From assembly GCF_900109115.1 (NCBI RefSeq), contig NZ_FNYV01000002.1:248001-312000 (forward strand): a DNA stretch of 64,000 nt. The letters run 5' to 3'. This DNA comes from Micromonospora phaseoli. GTDB taxonomy: Bacteria > Actinomycetota > Actinomycetes > Mycobacteriales > Micromonosporaceae. The position numbers were made by a program, and so were the translations under genes. Under the pieces are notes generated by a model. The model did not search any database. It was not told the DNA's origin and worked only from the letters and a program-made list of their open reading frames with translations. Positions 35,577-43,930 of this stretch are shown piece after piece. How positions within the stretch are numbered: position 1 is the stretch's first letter; every line of letters begins with the position of its first letter.

Positions 35577-38369
35577 CTAGCCCAGCACCCGGGCCAGCTC
35601 GGTACGCGAGCGGATGCCGAGCCGGTGGAAGATGTTGCGCAGGTGATGGTCGACGGTCCGGGTGGACAGGAACATCGCGGTGGCGATCTCCCGGTTGGTG
35701 GCGCCGGAGGCGACCAGGTAGGCGATGTGCAACTGCTGCCCGGTGAGCAGGCGCGCCGCCGGTCGGTCCGGTGCGCCGACCGACTCCCCCGCCGCGCGCA
35801 GCTCGGTGGTGGCCTGCTCCGCCCACAGCTGCGCACCGAGCAGCGTGAACGTCTGCCGGGCGCGGTGCAGGTAGTCGCGCGCGTCGCGGGGACGACGACT
35901 GCGGCGCAGTTCCCGACCGAAGAGCAGTTCGGTGCGGGCGCGTTCGAAGGTGGCGCCGGCGGGGTGCAGTCGCAGCGCCGCGCGGAACTGCTTGTCGGCC
36001 TCGGCGCTGCCGCGCGGCGCCAACAGCGCGTGGCAGCGGGCCGACAGTGCCCGGCGCGACGGGCTGGCCGTACTGCCGACCCAGCGGTCGAAGACGGCGA
36101 GTGCGGCGCGGGCCTGCGCTGGCCGACCGTCATGTGTGGCGGCCTCCACCAGGTGGGGGGTGGCCATCACCTGGACGAGGACCTGCCCGCGCCCGGTGCC
36201 GGCGCGGGCCAGCGCGGCGAGCCGGTCGGCGGCGTCGGCGTAGCGGGCGTCGACCAGGTCGAGTACCGCCAGGGCCCACTGGGCGAGGGCGTACGGGCGG
36301 CTGTCGGGGGTGACCGCCTCGCCCATCTCGGCGACGTACCGAAGGCTGGTGTCCCGCTCGGCCCGCACGGCAGCCAACACCGCGAGCAGGCCCAGGTGCA
36401 CGGCGGCACAGGTGTGCTGGCCGCCGGCCCGCGCCACCCGCAACCCTTCCTGGCAGCTCTGGATCGCGGTGGCGTGCCGCCCCAGCCAGTACTCGGTCAT
36501 CGCGCGCAGTTCGAGCGTCCGGGGCAGCAGCGACAGCTCGCCGCGGTCGCGCGCCAGCTCGACGGCGCGGTCGGCAAGCCGGTGTGCCGGGGCGTCCACG
36601 GCCACCAGCAGGCCGGCCACGGCCGCGCCGCTCAGCGCGGTCGGGGTGAGCGCGGCGCCGGTCAGGCGGCCACCGAGGACGACGGCCCGGCGCAGCAGCG
36701 GACCAGCCCCGGTGTGCTCCCCCCGCAGGGTGGCGGCGACCCCGCCGACCAGCGTGCTCATCAGCTGCGCCTGCGGTGGATCTCCGTCGCGGCGCAGGGC
36801 GGCCATCCGACGCGCCACCTCGGCGTAGCGGTACTGCTCACCGGAGAAGCAGACCGCCTCGCCGGCCCGCACCAGCGCGACCATCGCCGAGCCGCGGTCG
36901 GTCTCGGCCAACGCGGTGGCGGCGGCCAGCAGAGTCGGCAACGCGGCCGGCGGGGCGCCACAGCGCAGTCGCATCTCACCACGCAGCAGGTCGGCGTGGC
37001 CGACGACGCTGGTCACGGCCGGTTGGGCGGAGGGCGGCGGGGCGCCAGTGCTCGGCTCGACCGGCGCGGGCGCCACGGCGTGCAGCAGCGCGCGGGCCCG
37101 GTCGGGGTCTCCGGCGAACCACGCGTAGCGGGCGGCGGTGACCCGCCTGGTCACGGCAAGTGACGGATCATCGCTGAGATCGGCGGCCCGGGTCAGCGCA
37201 GTGGCGGCGGTTGCCCAGTCGTCCACACCGTCGGCCGTCGCCGCCTCCAGCTCGGTCGCCAGGAGCGGGTCCGGGCCGTCCGCGGCGGCGGCCCGGTGCA
37301 GGGCCCGGGGCAGCCGCTGGCCGGCGGCGTCGAGCACGTCGGCGAGCAGCAGGTGGACGGCGCGCAGCTCGGTGCGGGACGCGGCGGCCCCGACCATGTC
37401 GCGGACGAGCGGTCGACCGAAGACCACCCCGCCCTGTGCGTCGACCCGGACCACACCGGCGGCCTCGGCCGGGGCCAGCGCCTCGACGCTGCTACCGGCG
37501 GAGCGGATCGCCCGGACCAGGGTGTCGGCGTCAAGATCGGCGGCGAGCGCGGCCAGCAGCAGTGCCCGGCGGGCGTCGTCCGGCAGCCGGCCCAGCAGCG
37601 ACCGGTACGCGCGGGCCAGGGCACCGTCGGGAGGCGGCGCGCCGGGCAACGGTTCCTGCCCCTGCCACTGGGCGGGGGTCAACGCGTCGGCGAGGTCGGC
37701 CAGGGCCTGCGGGTTGCCGGCGGCGATCGCGGTCAGTGCCGCGAGCACCGGTGCGGGCGGCTGCGGTCCGGGCCGCCGGTCGGCCAGCAGGCTGCGGCTG
37801 TCGCGATCTTCGAGCGGGAGCAACCGGTGGGTGCGGATCCCGGCCACGCCGGTGTCGCTGCCGGCGCTGAGCAGGATCGTGACCGGCAGGTGGTGCAGGC
37901 GCCGGGCCACGAAGGCCAGGGTGCGCGCGGTCGGTGGATCGCCGAGGTCGAGATCGTCCACGGTGCACAGCAGCGGACGGTTTCGGGCGACGGCGGTGAG
38001 CAGTCCCAGGACCGCCGTCGACAGGGCGAGCCGGTCCTCCTCGGGACACCCCTCCCCGGCCAGGGCGCACCGCAGCACCTGCCGCTGCCGCCCGGGTAGC
38101 GCCGCGGCGCGGTCGAGCACGGGATCGAGCAGCCGTTGCAGGCCCGCGAAGGGCAACGTGGCCTCGTCGGGCAGGCCGGTCGCGGCAAGCAGCGCGCGAC
38201 CGCCGGCATGGCGCTGGGCGTACGCCAGCAGGGCGCTACGGCCGGCGCCGGGCTCCCCGTGCAACAGCAGCGCTCCCCCGGCCGGCCGGTCGAGCAGTTC
38301 CCGGATCTCGCGGCACTCGTGCTCCCGCCCCCGCAGCACGGTTATCTGCACTCTCGATGCATAAACCAT
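35577..38369 (-). CDS. LAL-type LuxR regulator (large ATP-binding)
   Basis: About 930 aa. N-terminal AAA-like ATPase: Walker A LLLHGEPGAGRSALLAYA, Walker B PLLCTVDDLDLGDPPT. A long TPR-like helical middle follows, and a C-terminal LuxR HTH (ASGATNREIATAMFLSTRTV, DHHLRNIFHRLGIRSRTELA). LAL proteins activate secondary metabolism or sugar catabolism in actinomycetes. The start could be ATG 38369, ATG 38387 or GTG 38351; a 25-bp inverted repeat covers all three. It lies between the two importer operons; target unknown. Confidence 0.87.
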   Translation of the reverse strand: MVYASRVQITVLRGREHECREIRELLDRPAGGALLLHGEPGAGRSALLAYAQRHAGGRALLAATGLPDEATLPFAGLQRLLDPVLDRAAALPGRQRQVLRCALAGEGCPEEDRLALSTAVLGLLTAVARNRPLLCTVDDLDLGDPPTARTLAFVARRLHHLPVTILLSAGSDTGVAGIRTHRLLPLEDRDSRSLLADRRPGPQPPAPVLAALTAIAAGNPQALADLADALTPAQWQGQEPLPGAPPPDGALARAYRSLLGRLPDDARRALLLAALAADLDADTLVRAIRSAGSSVEALAPAEAAGVVRVDAQGGVVFGRPLVRDMVGAAASRTELRAVHLLLADVLDAAGQRLPRALHRAAAADGPDPLLATELEAATADGVDDWATAATALTRAADLSDDPSLAVTRRVTAARYAWFAGDPDRARALLHAVAPAPVEPSTGAPPPSAQPAVTSVVGHADLLRGEMRLRCGAPPAALPTLLAAATALAETDRGSAMVALVRAGEAVCFSGEQYRYAEVARRMAALRRDGDPPQAQLMSTLVGGVAATLRGEHTGAGPLLRRAVVLGGRLTGAALTPTALSGAAVAGLLVAVDAPAHRLADRAVELARDRGELSLLPRTLELRAMTEYWLGRHATAIQSCQEGLRVARAGGQHTCAAVHLGLLAVLAAVRAERDTSLRYVAEMGEAVTPDSRPYALAQWALAVLDLVDARYADAADRLAALARAGTGRGQVLVQVMATPHLVEAATHDGRPAQARAALAVFDRWVGSTASPSRRALSARCHALLAPRGSAEADKQFRAALRLHPAGATFERARTELLFGRELRRSRRPRDARDYLHRARQTFTLLGAQLWAEQATTELRAAGESVGAPDRPAARLLTGQQLHIAYLVASGATNREIATAMFLSTRTVDHHLRNIFHRLGIRSRTELARVLG

Positions 38370-38377
38370 GCATCGAG
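38353..38377. promoter_or_regulatory. Inverted repeat over the LAL gene start
   Basis: Perfect 10-bp arms CTCGATGCAT (38353-38362) and ATGCATCGAG (38368-38377) with a 5-bp spacer. The location over the start codons suggests an autoregulatory operator or a translation-blocking hairpin. Confidence 0.65.
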
Positions 38378-38483
38378 TCTCGCCCATGGAAGACCGCTTG
38401 AGAAGAGCTGAGCTGGAAAGAGGCGACCATCGCTGTCACCACCGTCAGCCACTCCACCGGACACGCCGCCCGGCGGGAGCCGG

Positions 38484-39131
38484 TCAGCGGTCGGCGGGCT
38501 CCGCGAGTAGGGCACCGACCGTCCGGGCCATCACCGCGCGGGCGGCGTCCACGCCCAGCCCGAGGCCGTCGCGCAGGGTCGACCAGGTCGGCCAGGTGCT
38601 CGCCGCCACCACCGCGTTGACCACCTGCTCCCGGCCCGGGTCGGCTCGATCCAGCTCGGTGGCGAAGAGCTTCTCGACCTCGTCGCGTACCCGGGCGATG
38701 TGCTTGAGCCGGTTCCGGCGCAGTTGGGCGGAGAACGGCTCGCGCATCTGCGCGGCGCGCGCCGACGGCGCGATCAGTTGCAGCAGCTTCGCCCGCTGCC
38801 GGCAGTACGCGTCGACCCGCTTGGCCAGCGGCAACGTGGGCGAGATCGGCCGCCAGGCGGCATCCTGCTGGCGGAGTAGCTCCGCGCCGCTCGCCTCGAA
38901 CAGGGTCTCCATGTCCTTGAAGTTGGTCCAGAGCGTACGCAGGGAGATGCCGGCCCGCTCGGCGATCCGCTCGCCGGTGGGGCGCAGGTCGCCCTCGGAG
39001 ATGAGCGCGAGGTGCGCCTCGACGATCGCCGCCCGGGTGCGTTCGGCCCGAGCGGTCCGCCCGTCGACCCGGCCCGCCGGCTCGCCCCGCCCCGGCGCTT
39101 CGGCCCGGTCCGGCGCCTCGGCCCTGCCCAT
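38484..39131 (-). CDS. TetR family transcriptional regulator
   Basis: 215 aa. The N-terminal 25 residues are an unusual Arg/Ala/Gly/Pro-rich tail; the HTH follows (RTRAAIVEAHLALISEGDLR, ERAGISLRTLWTNFKDMETL). The C-terminal domain has a Cys near AYCRQRAKLLQLI and no recognised ligand signature. It is the last gene of the long Liv/acyl-CoA dehydrogenase operon and may repress it through the palindromes at 46370 or 48754 (inference). Confidence 0.85.
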   Translation of the reverse strand: MGRAEAPDRAEAPGRGEPAGRVDGRTARAERTRAAIVEAHLALISEGDLRPTGERIAERAGISLRTLWTNFKDMETLFEASGAELLRQQDAAWRPISPTLPLAKRVDAYCRQRAKLLQLIAPSARAAQMREPFSAQLRRNRLKHIARVRDEVEKLFATELDRADPGREQVVNAVVAASTWPTWSTLRDGLGLGVDAARAVMARTVGALLAEPADR

Positions 39132-39179
39132 CCGCGCCCGTCCTCTCCCCGTCCGGTCTTCTGTTCGTGCGAGCCGAGT

Positions 39180-40415
39180 CTAGACGCGCGCCGGCGAGGG
39201 CGTTTCGACCCGATACCGGCGTAGTTCCCGGCGGGCCAGCGACTGCCGGTGCACCTCGTCGGGACCGTCGGCGATCCGGACCGCCCGGGCTCGGCTCCAG
39301 AGCCGGGCGAGCGGGGTGTCCTGGCTGACCCCGGCCGCACCGTGGGCCTGAACGGCCCGGTCGATGATCCATTCGACCGTCTCCGGCACTGCGATCTTGA
39401 TGGCCTGGATCTCCGTGTGGGCATGCCGGTTGCCGACGGTGTCCATCAACCACGCGGTCTTGAGCACCAGTAGGCGGGCCTGCTCCAGCCGCACCCGGGC
39501 CTGCGCGATCCAGTCCCGCACCACGCCCTGCTCGGCCAGTGGACCGCCGAAGGCGTGCCGCTCGCCGACCCGCCGGCACATCAGCTCGAGTGCCCGCTCC
39601 GCCATGCCCAGCAGCCGCATGCAGTGGTGCACCCGGCCCGGTCCCAGGCGGGCCTGGGAGATGGCGAAGCCGGAACCCTCCGTGCCGACCAGGTTCTCCA
39701 CGGGCACCCGGACATCGACGAAGTCGATCTCCGCGTGGCCGCCGTGGTCGCTGTCGTCGTACCCGAAGCTCGTCATGCCGCGCCGGACGGTGACCCCCGG
39801 CGTGTCCCGTGGCACGAGCACCTGGCTGTGCTGCTGATGCCGGGGCGCGGACGGGTCCGTCCGTCCCATCACGATGAAGATCGCGCAGCGAGGGTCCATC
39901 GCGCCGGTGACGAACCACTTGCGGCCGTTGATCACGTAGTCGTCGCCGACCCGTTCGACGCGGGTGGCGATGTTGGTGGCGTCGGAGGAGGCGACCGCCG
40001 GCTCGGTCATCGCGAACGCGGACCGGATGCGGGCCTCGAGTAGCGGCTCCAGCCAGCGCTCCCGCTGGACGGCCGAGCCGAACTGCGCGAGCAGTTCCAT
40101 GTTGCCGGTGTCGGGAGCGGCGCAGTTGAGCGCCACCGGGGCCAGCCACGGGCAGTGCCCGGTGATCTCGGCCAGCGGCGCGTACTGCAGGTTGGTCAGG
40201 CCGGCGCCGTGCTCACCGGGCAGGAACAGGTTCCACAGCCCACGCCGGCGTGCCTCGGACTGGAGCTCGGCGACGACCGGCGGCACCGTCCACGGCTCGT
40301 CGGGTTCGCGGGCCTGGGCGGAGAAGACCGGCTCGGCCGGGTACACGCATTCGGCCATGAAGCCACGCAGGCGCTCCCGCAGCCGCTCGGTCGTCTCGTC
40401 GTAGCGGAAGTCCAT
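39180..40415 (-). CDS. Acyl-CoA dehydrogenase, ACAD10/11-like
   Basis: 411 aa, ATG 40415 after GGAGG. The sequence closely follows the ACAD11 dehydrogenase pattern: FAMTEPAVASSDATNIATRV, YVINGRKWFVTGAMDPRCAI, SQVLVPRDTPGVTVRR, FGYDDSDHGGHAEIDF, RLGPGRVHHCMRLLGMAERA and GVSQDTPLARLWSRARAVRI, ADGPDEVHRQSLA. In mammals ACAD10/11 fuse this domain to an APH-type kinase domain and act in 4-hydroxy-acid catabolism. Here a separate upstream gene occupies the expected kinase position but is only a 50-codon stub. FAD-dependent; the substrate is probably a long or hydroxylated acyl-CoA. Confidence 0.92.
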   Translation of the reverse strand: MDFRYDETTERLRERLRGFMAECVYPAEPVFSAQAREPDEPWTVPPVVAELQSEARRRGLWNLFLPGEHGAGLTNLQYAPLAEITGHCPWLAPVALNCAAPDTGNMELLAQFGSAVQRERWLEPLLEARIRSAFAMTEPAVASSDATNIATRVERVGDDYVINGRKWFVTGAMDPRCAIFIVMGRTDPSAPRHQQHSQVLVPRDTPGVTVRRGMTSFGYDDSDHGGHAEIDFVDVRVPVENLVGTEGSGFAISQARLGPGRVHHCMRLLGMAERALELMCRRVGERHAFGGPLAEQGVVRDWIAQARVRLEQARLLVLKTAWLMDTVGNRHAHTEIQAIKIAVPETVEWIIDRAVQAHGAAGVSQDTPLARLWSRARAVRIADGPDEVHRQSLARRELRRYRVETPSPARV

Positions 40416-40416
40416 C

Positions 40417-40569
40417 TCATTGCCTCCGAATCGTGGCCAGGCCCTCGGCGACCAGCCCGGGCGCGGTCCGGTCCAGGTACGCCGCCAGCCGGCCCAGGTC
40501 GAGTCCGGGCAGCGCCGCCGCTCCGCTCGCCGCGTCAGGCGGAGCCACGGCGCCGGACCGGTCAGCCAC
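40417..40569 (-). pseudogene. APH-like phosphotransferase gene stub (50 codons)
   Basis: A 50-aa reading from GTG 40569 overlaps the SDR stop by 8 bp and ends 1 bp before the ACAD start. LPGLDLGRLAAYLDRTAPGL resembles the N-terminus of the APH/ACAD-associated phosphotransferases (LDLDRLRAYLD-PGL). The sequence then stops at ATIRRQ instead of entering the kinase core. No Brenner or HxD motif remains. The order SDR, phosphotransferase, ACAD11-like dehydrogenase is a known co-occurring module, so this is best read as an internally deleted kinase that keeps the operon's translational coupling. Confidence 0.65.
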
Positions 40570-41347
40570 GGGGACGCTCCGCGTCCTGCTGGAGGCGGTT
40601 CATCCCGCGCAGCCAACGGTCCGGGTCGGCGGCCCGATTGGCGTACCAGGTGGCGACCTCGGGATGCGGCAGCACCAGGAACCGGTCGTCGGCCAACGCC
40701 TCGACCACACATTCGGCCACCCGCTCGGCGGTCAGGGCGGTGGAGTCCAGCAGCGCGCTGCTCATCGCGTCGGCCCCGGCAAGCATCGGGGTACGCACAC
40801 CCTGCGGGCAGAGGGCCTGGACGGTGACGCCCCGGTGCGCGTACGTGGCGCGCAGCCATTCGGCGAAGCCGAGCGTGGCGTGTTTGGTCACCGCGTACGG
40901 CGCCTTGCCGAGCAGCGTGAGCAGGCCGGCGGCGGAGGCGGTGACCAGCAGCCGGCCCCGCCCGGCGGCGAGCCAGTGCGGGAGCAGCTCGCGGGCGGCG
41001 TACACGTGGGACATCACGTTGACCCGCCAGGCCGCCTCCCATGCCTCGTCGACCGCGTCGATGCCGCCGCCGGGCGCCACTCCGGCGTTGGCGCAGTACA
41101 GATCGACGCCGCCGAACCGCCGGCGGGCGAAGCCGACGAGCGCCGCCACGCCGGACGGGTCGGCGGCGTCGCCGGGGCAGGCGTGGCCACCGACGCGCGC
41201 CGCCACGGCCCGGGCCGCGCCGGCGTCCAGGTCGTTGACCACCACCCGGGCGCCGGCGGCGGCGAACCGGGAGGCGAGCGCCGCCCCGATGCCGGAGCCC
41301 GCACCGGTCACCACGACGGTCGCGCCGGGCAGCGCGAACGCGGTCAT
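40562..41347 (-). CDS. Short-chain dehydrogenase/reductase
   Basis: 261 aa. The Rossmann motif is TGAGSGIGAALASRFAAAGA, NAG-type region YCANAGVAPGGG, and the catalytic Ser, Tyr and Lys are in LLVTASAAGLLTLLGKAPYA, VTKHATLGF. Its start ATG 41347 has a CCGGGGTGCC stretch upstream without a strong Shine-Dalgarno. A hairpin lies between it and the upstream binding-protein gene. Likely oxidises a hydroxyacyl or alcohol intermediate of the ACAD11-like pathway. Confidence 0.9.
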   Translation of the reverse strand: MTAFALPGATVVVTGAGSGIGAALASRFAAAGARVVVNDLDAGAARAVAARVGGHACPGDAADPSGVAALVGFARRRFGGVDLYCANAGVAPGGGIDAVDEAWEAAWRVNVMSHVYAARELLPHWLAAGRGRLLVTASAAGLLTLLGKAPYAVTKHATLGFAEWLRATYAHRGVTVQALCPQGVRTPMLAGADAMSSALLDSTALTAERVAECVVEALADDRFLVLPHPEVATWYANRAADPDRWLRGMNRLQQDAERPRG

Positions 41348-41436
41348 CCGGCACCCCGGGCCGCGAGTACCCCTGAAGGCGCGCCGACGATCCGCGTGTT
41401 CGGCGGGGGCATGTTTCTCCGTCCACTGGTTCGGGC

Positions 41437-41467
41437 GTGGTCCGCACCGGGACGCGGTGCGGACCAC
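41437..41467 (-). terminator. Hairpin between Liv binding-protein and SDR genes
   Basis: Perfect 13-bp stem GTGGTCCGCACCG (41437-41449) with CGGTGCGGACCAC (41455-41467) and a 5-nt loop, 14 bp after the binding-protein stop. It could partly end transcription and raise the binding protein relative to downstream genes, as in the other importer operon. Confidence 0.7.
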
Positions 41468-41480
41468 GGGAACGAGAGGG

Positions 41481-42761
41481 TCAGGCGGTCGGTACGCCGT
41501 TGGCCGGTGGCGTCACCGCCGGGGCGGCGTACTCGTTGACCGGCCCGTCGGACTCGTCGGTCTCGTACGTCGGGCCGAAGTAGCTCTGCTTTCCTCCGCT
41601 GACCCGGCTCAGCCGGCCGCCGCCGTACCCCGAGTGGTCGGTGCCGGAGAAGCGCAGCGGAGCGACTCCCGGCCCCTGGTAGCCGCCCTTGGCGACGGCT
41701 TCCACCAGTGACTCGCGGGTCAGGTCCTGGCCGGCGGCCTGTAGCACCTGCACGAAGAGGTAACCGACGGCCATGCCGTAGACCGTGTTGCCGTCGAACT
41801 CCGCGCCGCCGTTGTGCTCGGCGTTCACCTTGGTGAACAGCTGGATCCACGGGTCGGCGGTGTCACCCTGCATCGGCAGGTAGTTGACGCCGACCAGCCC
41901 CTCCAGCAGGCCGGCGGCGTCGCCGAGCTGCCGGGACAACGTCGGGTGGTCGGCGCCCACGTTCGACACCAGCCACTGTGGGCTGAATCCCAGCCGGGCG
42001 GCGGTGCCGATGGAAAGTGCGGTGAAGCCGGGCACGGTGGCGAGGATGACGACCTCGCAGCCGGCCGACTTGAACGCGCCGATCTGGGGAGCCACGTTGG
42101 TGTTGCTGGTGACGTACGTCTGGCGCGCCGCGACGCCGTCAGCGCCGAGCACCTTCTCCACCCCGACCAGGGCGTCCCGGCCGAAGTCGTCGTCCTGCCC
42201 CAGGAAGCACACCTTCTTGCCGGGCAGCTCGGTCTTCACGTGGTTGGCCAGGATCTTGCCCTCGACGGTGTAGTCGGGGTTGAAGCCGAAGGTGCCCGGA
42301 TAGCGGTCGGGCTGGTCCCAGCTGCGACTGCCGGAGGCGACGAAGAGGTCGGGCACCCGGTTGGTGTGCAGGAAGTCCAGCACACCGGTGTGGGTGGGCG
42401 TGCCGAGCCCGTTGAGGATGGCGAAGACCTTGTCCTGCAGGACCAGTTGGCGGACGACCTGCTGGGTGGTGGCGGGGTTGTACCCGTCGTCCATGATCTT
42501 GTAGGTGATCTTCCGACCGTGCACGCCGCCATTGGCGTTGACGTAGTCGAAGTACGCCTTCGTCGCCGGGGCGATCTTCGAGTAGCCGGCGGAGGCCGGA
42601 CCGGTCAGCGGCATGTGGGTGCCGACGACGATCTCCGTGTCGGTGACGCCGGGCACCGGCTGACCGGCACCGGGACCATCGTCGGAGCCGCAGGCGGCGG
42701 AGGTGAGCAGGAGAGTGAGGGTACTGGCGATGGCGAGACCGCGCCGTGCCGTGGATCGCAT
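41481..42761 (-). CDS. ABC transporter substrate-binding lipoprotein (Liv/HAAT type)
   Basis: 426 aa from ATG 42761. Signal with lipobox TSAAC (Cys24). The mature part starts GVTDTEIVVGTHMPLTGPAS, which is the typical opening of type I periplasmic-binding lipoproteins of the branched-chain amino acid family; such proteins in this family also bind aromatic or short-chain acids. ILNGLGTPTHTGVLDFL, FVASGSRSWDQPDRYPGTFG and VCFLGQDDDFGRDALVGVEK follow. It is the last transport component, encoded downstream of ATPases and permeases. The acyl-CoA dehydrogenases in the operon suggest the ligand is a carboxylic acid (inference). Confidence 0.9.
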   Translation of the reverse strand: MRSTARRGLAIASTLTLLLTSAACGSDDGPGAGQPVPGVTDTEIVVGTHMPLTGPASAGYSKIAPATKAYFDYVNANGGVHGRKITYKIMDDGYNPATTQQVVRQLVLQDKVFAILNGLGTPTHTGVLDFLHTNRVPDLFVASGSRSWDQPDRYPGTFGFNPDYTVEGKILANHVKTELPGKKVCFLGQDDDFGRDALVGVEKVLGADGVAARQTYVTSNTNVAPQIGAFKSAGCEVVILATVPGFTALSIGTAARLGFSPQWLVSNVGADHPTLSRQLGDAAGLLEGLVGVNYLPMQGDTADPWIQLFTKVNAEHNGGAEFDGNTVYGMAVGYLFVQVLQAAGQDLTRESLVEAVAKGGYQGPGVAPLRFSGTDHSGYGGGRLSRVSGGKQSYFGPTYETDESDGPVNEYAAPAVTPPANGVPTA

Positions 42762-42826
42762 GGGACACCGACCTTTCATCGGTCCGGTTACGCGAATTGG
42801 GGTGAGGGGATGGTGGGTGGGACGGA

Positions 42827-43930
42827 CTACGAACGGTGGTGGCGCCACCGGACCCGCAGCGTCCCGGTGAGGCGGGACAGCAGACCCTGCACGCCACCGG
42901 GCGCGGCGATCATGACGACGATCAACGTGACACCGAAGATCGCCAATGGCAGGTTGCCCTCCAGCCGCTGTGCCGCCGCCGGCGAGAGGGTGAACAGGCT
43001 GGTCAGGGAGTGCGTCAGGTCGGGCAGGGCGACCAACAGGAAGGCGCCCCACACCGCGCCGGCGAGCCGACCGAGACCACCGATGACCACCGCCATCAGC
43101 AGGAACAGCGACAGCGTCAGACCGAACGCGCCGGGCGAGACGCTCTGCGCGAGCACCGCCAGCAGCGCGCCGCCGAGGCCGGCGCTGGCCGCGCTGACCA
43201 CGAACGCGATGACCTGGGTGCGGGCGACGTGGATCCCGGCCAGGCGGGCGGCGACCTCGTCGTCGCGTACCGCCCGGAAGGCCCGGCCGTACCGGCTGCG
43301 AACCAGGTTGGCCAGCAGCACCAGGCAGAGCAGCGTCGCCACGGCGGCTGTCCAGAGCTGCCACCGCTCGTACGGGAAGTAGGGGCCCAACGCCCGGGGA
43401 GCGGGCGCCATCGGTACCGAAAGGCCCTGCTCGCCGTTGAAGACGCCGTTGAAGGTGACGGTCAGCGCCGGCACCACCACCGCCACCGCCAGGGTGAGCC
43501 CGGCCAGGTACGGGCCGCGCAGCCGGGCGGCGGCCACCCCGACGACCGCGCCGACGACGACGGTGGCCAGCACCGCCACGGCCAGCGACAGGATCAGCAA
43601 CCCGCCGGCGGTGAGGCCCCGCTCGGCGAAGGCGTTCTGCACCAACGCGAGGGTGTACGCGCCGGTCGCCATCAGCGCGCCGTGCCCCAGCGAGAGCTGC
43701 CCGCAGAGTCCGGTGAGGACGGTCAGCCCGGCGGTGGCGCAGAGGTACGCCGCCACGGTGGCCAGTTGGAAGTTGCGGAACGAGTCGAGCTGGTAGCTGA
43801 GCACGAGCACCACCAGCGCGGCGCCGGTGGCGAACGCGAGGTGGCGCAGCACGGTCGGCACGCTCCGGCCGGGGCGGACGGGCTCGGCGGCGTGGCGGGC
43901 GGGCGGTGCGACCGCCCGGGTGGCGCTCAC
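42827..43930 (-). CDS. livM: ABC transporter permease LivM-like
   Basis: 367 aa, about ten membrane segments. The LivM mark GQLSLGHGALMATGAYTLAL, the EAA-type stretch RYGRAFRAVRDDEVAARLAG and the C-terminal VVIGGLGRLAGAVWGAFLLV are present. Overlaps LivH by 4 bp. Confidence 0.92.
   Translation of the reverse strand: MSATRAVAPPARHAAEPVRPGRSVPTVLRHLAFATGAALVVLVLSYQLDSFRNFQLATVAAYLCATAGLTVLTGLCGQLSLGHGALMATGAYTLALVQNAFAERGLTAGGLLILSLAVAVLATVVVGAVVGVAAARLRGPYLAGLTLAVAVVVPALTVTFNGVFNGEQGLSVPMAPAPRALGPYFPYERWQLWTAAVATLLCLVLLANLVRSRYGRAFRAVRDDEVAARLAGIHVARTQVIAFVVSAASAGLGGALLAVLAQSVSPGAFGLTLSLFLLMAVVIGGLGRLAGAVWGAFLLVALPDLTHSLTSLFTLSPAAAQRLEGNLPLAIFGVTLIVVMIAAPGGVQGLLSRLTGTLRVRWRHHRS

Noticed and set aside
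39180-41447. 755-codon minus-strand reading spanning ACAD and SDR
   Set aside because: The ACAD frame simply stays open upstream; the true ACAD start at 40415 has GGAGG, and the SDR and kinase stub use other frames.
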